Shown: positions 60,001 through 64,000 of the stretch, in pieces
How the letters are laid out: each line of letters begins with the position of its first letter
Numbering within the stretch: position 1 is the stretch's first letter
Position numbers and translations under genes: made by a program
Virus record (IMG/VR): IMGVR_UViG_3300042923_001771
Span: 64,001 to 128,000 of that record
Source of the DNA: a virus
Strand: one strand, 5' to 3'
Length of the DNA: 64,000 bases
The notes under the pieces: generated by a model
Seen by the model: only the letters and a program-made list of their open reading frames with translations
Told to the model about the DNA's origin: nothing
Database searches by the model: none

Positions 60001-60483
60001 ATGATGTCTATAGATATTGAGCTTGAAATTGCTGAAATGCTTCGCAATGGTAAGAAAATATTGGTTGTAGGTTCAATTAGTATGGGAAAAACTTATCTTA
60101 CAAATGAAATATTAAAACATTTTGATACTGATGATGTGATAAAGTATTATGCAGAAAGCAAAGATAGTCAATCATACACTACTCCACTTAGAGTGCTAAA
60201 TGATAATGTTTTTATTGATATGTTGTATAAAGCGCTAGTTTTTGATTGCGGTTATGGTTTTAATGAAGTGGCTTTTACACAAAATAGGAAATTTGAAAAA
60301 GTAAGAAATTGCTTATGCGGGGTATTGATTACAGCAACATCGGGAACTGGAGGATTAGTAGATCAAAAAGGGTTTGAAGAAATTAGAAACAGTATACCTA
60401 CAATTGAATTCATGTTTGATGTTGTTATAGAGATTCTGCCCAATTATGAATATAAATTGCATCAATATGAAAGAGTAGGTTAA
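60001..60483 (+). CDS. Small P-loop ATPase, PilT/VirB11-like
   Basis: The 160-residue protein has a P loop LVVGSISMGKTYL (about residues 20-32) directly after a short helix, an NRKFEKVRNCLCGVLIT segment and ATSGTGGLVDQKGFEEIRN, laid out like the Walker A, the E-R switch and the tGH..t.h region of PilT/VirB11 hexameric secretion ATPases. It is much shorter than VirB11 (about 330 residues) and lacks the N-terminal domain. If it belongs to that family it could serve the type IV secretion module at the left end, but the motifs are degenerate and an unrelated AAA-type ATPase is possible. GAGGTGGT precedes ATG 60001/60004. Confidence 0.5.
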   Translation: MMSIDIELEIAEMLRNGKKILVVGSISMGKTYLTNEILKHFDTDDVIKYYAESKDSQSYTTPLRVLNDNVFIDMLYKALVFDCGYGFNEVAFTQNRKFEKVRNCLCGVLITATSGTGGLVDQKGFEEIRNSIPTIEFMFDVVIEILPNYEYKLHQYERVG

Positions 60484-60498
60484 AACCTACTTTTTTTA
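60475..60498 (+). terminator. Rho-independent terminator
   Basis: GTAGGTT and AACCTAC arms around AA, followed by T7. Confidence 0.85.
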
Positions 60499-60504
60499 TT
60501 TTTG

Positions 60505-60533
60505 TTTACATAATGAAGAATATATGATATAAT
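60505..60533 (+). promoter_or_regulatory. SigA-type promoter
   Basis: TTTACA (60505-60510), 17-bp spacer, TGATATAAT with TATAAT at 60528-60533. Confidence 0.85.
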
Positions 60534-60610
60534 ATTATTATAAAAAGAATGATTCCGAGATGATTCTAGTGATTCTCAGTATACATAATTAGGAAACGGA
60601 GAAAAATATT

Positions 60611-60970
60611 ATGTTGATGTCAAAAAGGGAACAAAGAGAAAGAGAGATAAAAAATAAAAAAGAAAAAGCCAACTATGATATAATGTATGATGCTCTTACT
60701 GAATTACTTCTTATTGATATTTTGACAGGTGACGATCAATATAAACTTGAAAAAGAAGGTTTGAACAAATTATACATAAGATTTGGCAATGAATTTCAAC
60801 CACGTTGTGTGCTTGTAGCGGAAGAGTACGAATTTAAGTTTTTAGGAATTAATAACCACGTAAATAAAAACATGCACGAAAAATACAAGTTACATCAAAA
60901 TTGGTACTTTTTTAGAGATGTAGAAGGCTTAATGGATATGTTTAAAAGATGTGTTATGGGATTTAAATAA
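60611..60970 (+). CDS. Hypothetical protein with charged N-terminus
   Basis: The 119-residue protein starts with a very charged helix (SKREQREREIKNKKEKAN) and continues as a small alpha/beta domain. AACGGAG lies 9 nt before ATG 60611. The same frame is open upstream to an ATG at 60560 except for a TAG at 60590-60592. It forms a single-gene unit with a strong SigA promoter. No family is recognised. Confidence 0.6.
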   Translation: MLMSKREQREREIKNKKEKANYDIMYDALTELLLIDILTGDDQYKLEKEGLNKLYIRFGNEFQPRCVLVAEEYEFKFLGINNHVNKNMHEKYKLHQNWYFFRDVEGLMDMFKRCVMGFK

Positions 60971-61023
60971 GTATGTTGTTTTTAATATAATTTACATATA
61001 CTAAAAAAGGATGGTGTTTCCAG

Positions 61024-61071
61024 GTGGAACAAAGTATTATTAGCGAAAAGATGGGTTCTGGTTTTTCTTAG
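61024..61071 (+). CDS. Upstream frame ending in amber, in frame with the next gene
   Basis: AAAAGGATGGTG lies 9-12 nt before GTG 61024. The frame reads MEQSIISEKMGSGFS, meets TAG at 61069-61071 and continues open through IDKHFPGIEENLF to the TTG start at 61111. It may be a leader or the original N-terminus of the following gene cut by a nonsense codon. Confidence 0.45.
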   Translation: MEQSIISEKMGSGFS

Positions 61072-61110
61072 ATTGATAAGCATTTCCCCGGCATCGAGGA
61101 GAATTTATTT

Positions 61111-61476
61111 TTGCATTTAGATGCTTTAGCTGTGATGTCAGAATTTGATGAACAAATGAGTTTTGAGGCGGACGCTATTGGTGCTAATATTAGATTTCAG
61201 CCAATTTCAGGGTTTTCCGTTTACATTAAATTTAATATTTATCAAAAAAGACTTGAACTTGATTTTGGTAGATGGCAAAACAAATTCAACGTCTCAGAAA
61301 TAATCGAATTTATTGAAAAGCGAAATGGATTAATGATGGCGAGAGATACTTCTTCTCATAATTCACTTTACAGTCTTAAGTACTCAGAAAGAAATTGTCA
61401 AAGATTAATCAAAATTCTTAACTCTTTATTTACTGAGTATTTTGCTGAAAAAAGGAGAGAATTAAGTGCAATTTAA
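61111..61476 (+). CDS. Hypothetical protein, TTG start
   Basis: The 121-residue protein starts at TTG 61111 after CGAGGAGAA. The N-terminal part is acidic, the C-terminus basic and helical. The frame extends upstream past an amber codon (61069), which suggests the protein was once 150 residues. Its end overlaps the next gene by 11 nt. No family is recognised. Confidence 0.55.
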   Translation: MHLDALAVMSEFDEQMSFEADAIGANIRFQPISGFSVYIKFNIYQKRLELDFGRWQNKFNVSEIIEFIEKRNGLMMARDTSSHNSLYSLKYSERNCQRLIKILNSLFTEYFAEKRRELSAI

Positions 61477-61672
61477 AGCTAGTGATACTATTGAATTTAA
61501 ACGTGGTGATATGAAGCAACGCGGTAATGTTATAAGGATCGAAAATGACAAAGCTATAGTTAATTTATTTGCAGCGTGCGTTCCACCTGGAAAATGGTAT
61601 TATATGGGAGTATCAAATGAGACTCCAATTTTATTAAAAGACATTGAAGAATGTATTGTAATTGAAAGTTAA
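61466..61672 (+). CDS. Small DUF2187/KOW-like protein
   Basis: The 68-residue protein starts at GTG 61466 after AAAAGGAGAG. The first 30 residues (DTIEFKRGDMKQRGNVIRIE followed by NDKAIVNLF) look like a KOW/SH3 barrel as in the Bacillota DUF2187 family (host YkvS-like). The rest is a short strand-rich tail. A nucleic-acid or ribosome-associated role is conceivable. A terminator follows. Confidence 0.5.
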   Translation: MQFKASDTIEFKRGDMKQRGNVIRIENDKAIVNLFAACVPPGKWYYMGVSNETPILLKDIEECIVIES

Positions 61673-61689
61673 AATAGTTAACATTTTAG

Positions 61690-61720
61690 GAGAGTGGGTT
61701 AAAACCACTCTTTTTTTTGT
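61690..61720 (+). terminator. Rho-independent terminator
   Basis: AGAGTGGGTT and AACCACTCT arms around AA, followed by T8. TTTATAATTATAAA just behind it is -10-like. Confidence 0.88.
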
Positions 61721-61758
61721 TTATAATTATAAATTAAAGTTGAAAGGGGAATTTTTTA

Positions 61759-62166
61759 ATGGGTCAAGTAGTAAAATATCAATGTATACAGTGCGAGGTT
61801 GTACATGAGGGAACAGAGACAAAGGTTCCTACTTGTATTTTTTGCAATACTTCTGAACGTATGAAAGCGCTAGAAGAACAAAAAATGTATCAGATAGTTA
61901 TTGATTATGGACATGATTCCTCTGATGTTTTTATTGCTAATGAAGCTGCTAAAAGAAAGATACAAGTAGCTTTTAAATTGGGTGAAAAGATAACTTTGGA
62001 ATTTTGGAAAGAAGAGTTAGATATCAATATGGAGTTTGTTCAAAATATTAAGTATGAACTTTTATCACCAAAGAAAATATCTAGTTTTGAAAGTACGATG
62101 ATTAAGAATCTCAATAAATATGATGTTGCCTTTAATAAGCGTAGGGTGACAGAGGATTGGGTTTAA
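61759..62166 (+). CDS. Zinc-ribbon protein
   Basis: The 135-residue protein has a rubredoxin-like zinc ribbon YQCIQCEVVH ... PTCIFCNTSE (about residues 7-32) followed by a mixed domain. GAAAGGGG precedes the ATG. Zinc ribbons of this kind often bind RNA polymerase or nucleic acid, but nothing here tells which. Single-gene unit. Confidence 0.65.
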   Translation: MGQVVKYQCIQCEVVHEGTETKVPTCIFCNTSERMKALEEQKMYQIVIDYGHDSSDVFIANEAAKRKIQVAFKLGEKITLEFWKEELDINMEFVQNIKYELLSPKKISSFESTMIKNLNKYDVAFNKRRVTEDWV

Positions 62167-62187
62167 TTTGATTTGAATATAAAGTTT

Positions 62188-62217
62188 GGAGACTGATTAA
62201 AACTCAGTCTCTTTTTT
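62188..62217 (+). terminator. Rho-independent terminator
   Basis: GGAGACTGATT pairs with ACTCAGTCTC, followed by T6, leading directly into element copy 5. Confidence 0.88.
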
Positions 62218-62247
62218 CATATTATACATTAAATAATTATTATTTAA
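62218..62247 (+). promoter_or_regulatory. 30-bp bipartite AT element, copy 5
   Basis: CATATTATACA then TAATTATTATTT at the standard distance. AAGGTGGG and the ATG at 62261 follow. Confidence 0.65.
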
Positions 62248-62260
62248 GGTGGGATATGAG

Positions 62261-62650
62261 ATGGCAAAAGCTAAAAAATTGACTGTAAAAGAAAAAATGA
62301 TTGACTTAATTGAACATATGTTAGTTAATGGTTGGAAGCCTAATCACGAATGGTTGGGAAGTTTAAAGGGCACAGATGTAGATTTTGAAGAACTAATTTT
62401 TGGTAAAACTGGAGATTATAGCGCTCACCTTATTACTGAAGACGGTAAATTTACAGCAAAGTTTACCAACAAACGTCTTCAAATTTTTAGAAAAGATCCT
62501 AAGTGGCAAAAACTTGGTAATTTCCCTGTTGGTAAAGTTGAAAAAATTGAAAATGGTATTATCTACAGAAAAATAAGCGGCATTGCTATTCAAAGTACAG
62601 AGATTATTGTGGTAGGTGAACATAGTGGAAGCAAGGAAGGGTTCGTTTAG
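62261..62650 (+). CDS. Hypothetical basic protein
   Basis: The 129-residue protein starts at ATG 62261 (MAKAKKLTVKEKMIDLIEHM) after AAGGTGGG; GTG 62249 overlaps that site. The N-terminal helix is followed by a beta-rich half. It heads a unit of four overlapping genes. No family is recognised. Confidence 0.6.
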   Translation: MAKAKKLTVKEKMIDLIEHMLVNGWKPNHEWLGSLKGTDVDFEELIFGKTGDYSAHLITEDGKFTAKFTNKRLQIFRKDPKWQKLGNFPVGKVEKIENGIIYRKISGIAIQSTEIIVVGEHSGSKEGFV

Positions 62651-62852
62651 AGTTTTAGGTAGTTGTAATTTTTGTAATAGAGGAAAGTTATCTGCTTGCG
62701 GGTATGATCTCATTTATCCATATACAGAAGTTTATCAAATTGAAGGCGATAGAATGAGTGTTAGAATGTGCGAAGATTGTTTAGAAACAATTAAAGATAT
62801 GGATGCTTTAGTTGATGCAACAAAAGTGATGAGAGAGTTGGTTAGATCATGA
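62625..62852 (+). CDS. Zinc-binding protein
   Basis: The 75-residue protein starts at GTG 62625 after TAGGTGAACA, overlapping the previous gene by 26 nt. CNFCNRGKL and MCEDCLE (about residues 15-23 and 51-57) form a treble-clef-like zinc site, followed by a helix. Its last codons carry the start of the next gene (ATGA overlap). Function unknown. Confidence 0.6.
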   Translation: MEARKGSFRVLGSCNFCNRGKLSACGYDLIYPYTEVYQIEGDRMSVRMCEDCLETIKDMDALVDATKVMRELVRS

Positions 62853-63073
62853 AAATGAGAGATATTGGTATTAACATTGAAGTTAAGGATGAAGAACCTA
62901 TTTTTATAGTTAAAGAGATTGTCGACAACGAACTTAGAATTAGATTTATTCATAATTTTGAAGAAGCTGTTGAGTATAGCGATAGATTAATTAAGCTAAC
63001 ACCAGATATGAAATTAACTGTAATATTTAAAGGAAAATTTCCTGATGACTTTATAGAAGGAGAAATAGTATGA
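62849..63073 (+). CDS. Small hypothetical protein
   Basis: The 74-residue protein has the beta-beta-alpha-beta pattern of a small fold (INIEVKDEEPIFIVKEIVD). It overlaps its neighbours by ATGA on both sides, so all four genes of this unit are probably coupled. No family is recognised. Confidence 0.55.
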   Translation: MKMRDIGINIEVKDEEPIFIVKEIVDNELRIRFIHNFEEAVEYSDRLIKLTPDMKLTVIFKGKFPDDFIEGEIV

Positions 63074-63786
63074 TACGATATGTACACGGTTCAGAGGATT
63101 CTCTTGACTTAGATGTTTTCTACGTATTTGAAAGTATGCCGACATTTGTAGAGTGTCAAAAGTTTTGTTCAGATAAAGAGGAGAATAGAAATATTATTGT
63201 AGTGAAGGAAGGTATTGTTTCACAATGTTTTAAGGGAACAATTGATGAAATCAATAATGGGTTACTTCACACATACCCACTTCATGAACAACAATGTGAA
63301 AATATTGTAACTAAAACAGTTGAACGAGATGTTCTCATTAAAATTGTTAGGGTCATGCGTTGTTTGTTGTCTCATTGTTCTAGGACTCAATATCGTCTTG
63401 ATGTAAAGAAAGTTTTGAAAAGTTCAAGTTGGAAAGACAGACTAAGTATGCTCGACAAAATTGACTTTACCTCAATAGACGATTATGGCAAGTCTGGTTC
63501 AAAAGAAGATGTATTGAAAGTATTTGCTTTTCAATTAGGTCAGGTGTTTGGCCTGATAGATGACAATAATGAATATTATACTAAAAGTTCTATTGCAAAG
63601 CAATACCCTTTGCTTCATAAATATCTGTATCGTCAACAAGATTCAGATATTTCTGATTTAGCTAATGAAATAGATATATTCTATCATTTAGCTGCTTCAC
63701 TTAATATAACTGAAAAAGATGGAATAGTTACTTTTGTTGATTACGATAAGAGCTTTGATTTAGTGAAAGAGCAATATGCAAAATAA
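63070..63786 (+). CDS. Pol-beta-superfamily nucleotidyltransferase-like protein
   Basis: The 238-residue protein begins with GSEDSLDLDVFYVFE (about residues 6-20), which has the GS..(D)..D.D form of minimal nucleotidyltransferases, here with acidic residues at positions expected to bind metal. The rest is helical with FKGTIDEINNGLL and a HCSRTQYR segment. Related sequences occur in large phages beside RNA ligases, as far as I recall. Substrate unknown; tRNA or RNA ends are plausible given the other RNA genes. GAAGGAGAAATAGT precedes the ATG. A bidirectional terminator follows. Confidence 0.6.
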   Translation: MIRYVHGSEDSLDLDVFYVFESMPTFVECQKFCSDKEENRNIIVVKEGIVSQCFKGTIDEINNGLLHTYPLHEQQCENIVTKTVERDVLIKIVRVMRCLLSHCSRTQYRLDVKKVLKSSSWKDRLSMLDKIDFTSIDDYGKSGSKEDVLKVFAFQLGQVFGLIDDNNEYYTKSSIAKQYPLLHKYLYRQQDSDISDLANEIDIFYHLAASLNITEKDGIVTFVDYDKSFDLVKEQYAK

Positions 63787-63817
63787 AAAGAGAGCCTTAA
63801 TTGGCTCTCTTTTTTAG
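63785..63817. terminator. Bidirectional terminator
   Basis: AAAAAGAGAGCC pairs with GGCTCTCTTTTT between the convergent genes 63070 and 63797. Confidence 0.9.
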
Positions 63818-64000
63818 TCTTGTTGTTTTTATTTTTGCTGTAGACTGTTCTTGATTTAAATTTGGATTAACTGTTTTATTTATTTGCGTATAGAATTCTT
63901 TACATTGTTCATATGCAATACTTAAGCTTTGCCATGAACCAGTGCTAATATATTTTTTAAAGTAATATTCAATATCCTCAAGAATTTCACGATCATACAT
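63797..64000 (-). CDS. Hypothetical protein, reaches the window edge
   Basis: At least 67 residues on the minus strand, beginning MYDREILEDIEYYFKKY at the last base of the window; the true start may lie beyond. It has a helical N-terminus, EQCKEFYTQINKTV in the middle and a basic end (KIKTTRLKKRAN). The ribosome site is outside the window, so the start is not confirmed. The stop lies in the shared terminator. Confidence 0.5.
   Translation of the reverse strand: MYDREILEDIEYYFKKYISTGSWQSLSIAYEQCKEFYTQINKTVNPNLNQEQSTAKIKTTRLKKRAN

Noticed and set aside
59191-61071. Recoding of TAG as a sense codon across the element
   Set aside because: TAG ends genes at 47408-47410 and 56848-56850 where the next gene overlaps or follows at once, and at 34674-34676 and 32848-32850 with further stops just behind, so TAG is a normal stop.
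46665-62247. The repeated 30-bp element as a CRISPR array or replication iterons
   Set aside because: Copies are kilobases apart, always behind terminators and before genes; there are no regular spacers and no cas genes.
1-64000. tRNA or rRNA genes
   Set aside because: No cloverleaf-like segment with T-loop GTTCRANYC and matching acceptor arms was found by eye; the GGTTCAACGACTA at 44253-44265 is the intron R element.

Overview
The window is AT-rich DNA with strong AGGAGG-type ribosome binding sites, frequent TTG/GTG starts and short rho-independent terminators. Together with a sigma factor that resembles the sporulation sigmas SigF/SigG, this points to a large contractile-tailed (myovirus-like) phage, or a phage-plasmid, of a spore-forming Bacillota host. 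No capsid, portal, terminase, replication or tRNA genes are visible, so this is part of a bigger genome.

Layout. (1) 38-6848: a compact type IV secretion (conjugation-like) module with a VirB2-like pilin, several small membrane proteins, a VirB6/TrbL-like channel protein, a PrgI-like protein, a VirB4 ATPase and a VirD4/TraG-like ATPase. (2) 6977-7750: a SigF/SigG-like sigma factor; a small minus-strand gene follows. (3) 8602-20979: virion-type proteins (an acidic Ala/Pro-rich protein, proteins with carboxypeptidase-regulatory-like beta domains, small structural proteins) mixed with nucleic-acid enzymes (PhoH, HNH nuclease, RNA ligase, RNase HI). (4) 21173-44411: a contiguous contractile-tail cluster in canonical order: probable tail terminator, sheath, two tube proteins, two tail assembly chaperones joined by a -1 frameshift site (A AAA AAC), a 2231-residue tape measure with two wall-degrading domains, hub proteins, spike, gp25-like wedge, baseplate J, a tail-I-like wedge, and a last structural gene whose 3' end is interrupted by an ORF-less group I intron. 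(5) 44640-64000: an accessory region of short cassettes, most of them terminator-promoter-one to four small genes. Recognisable genes are a GNAT acetyltransferase, a DUF262 protein, a minus-strand GH26 mannanase-like virion enzyme, a CCA-type nucleotidyltransferase, a frameshifted phosphodiester glycosidase (NAGPA), Pth2, several zinc-ribbon proteins, a PilT/VirB11-like small ATPase and a pol-beta-type nucleotidyltransferase.

How the parts may work together (inference). The tail cluster builds an injection machine with wall-cutting enzymes. GH26 and NAGPA probably act on surface polysaccharide. RNA ligase, the CCA enzyme and Pth2 form an RNA-repair/translation-support set. Two promoter classes are visible: SigA-like promoters (TTTACA, 17 bp, TGATATAAT) and a 30-bp bipartite AT-rich element present five times, each time directly after a terminator. 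The phage sigma factor is a candidate for reading the second class.

Most distinctive points: the T4SS module beside a complete phage tail, the group I intron, the frameshift site, the repeated 30-bp element, a shared M(K/R)RLI(K/R) N-terminus on four unrelated small proteins, and in-frame amber codons ahead of three consecutive genes.
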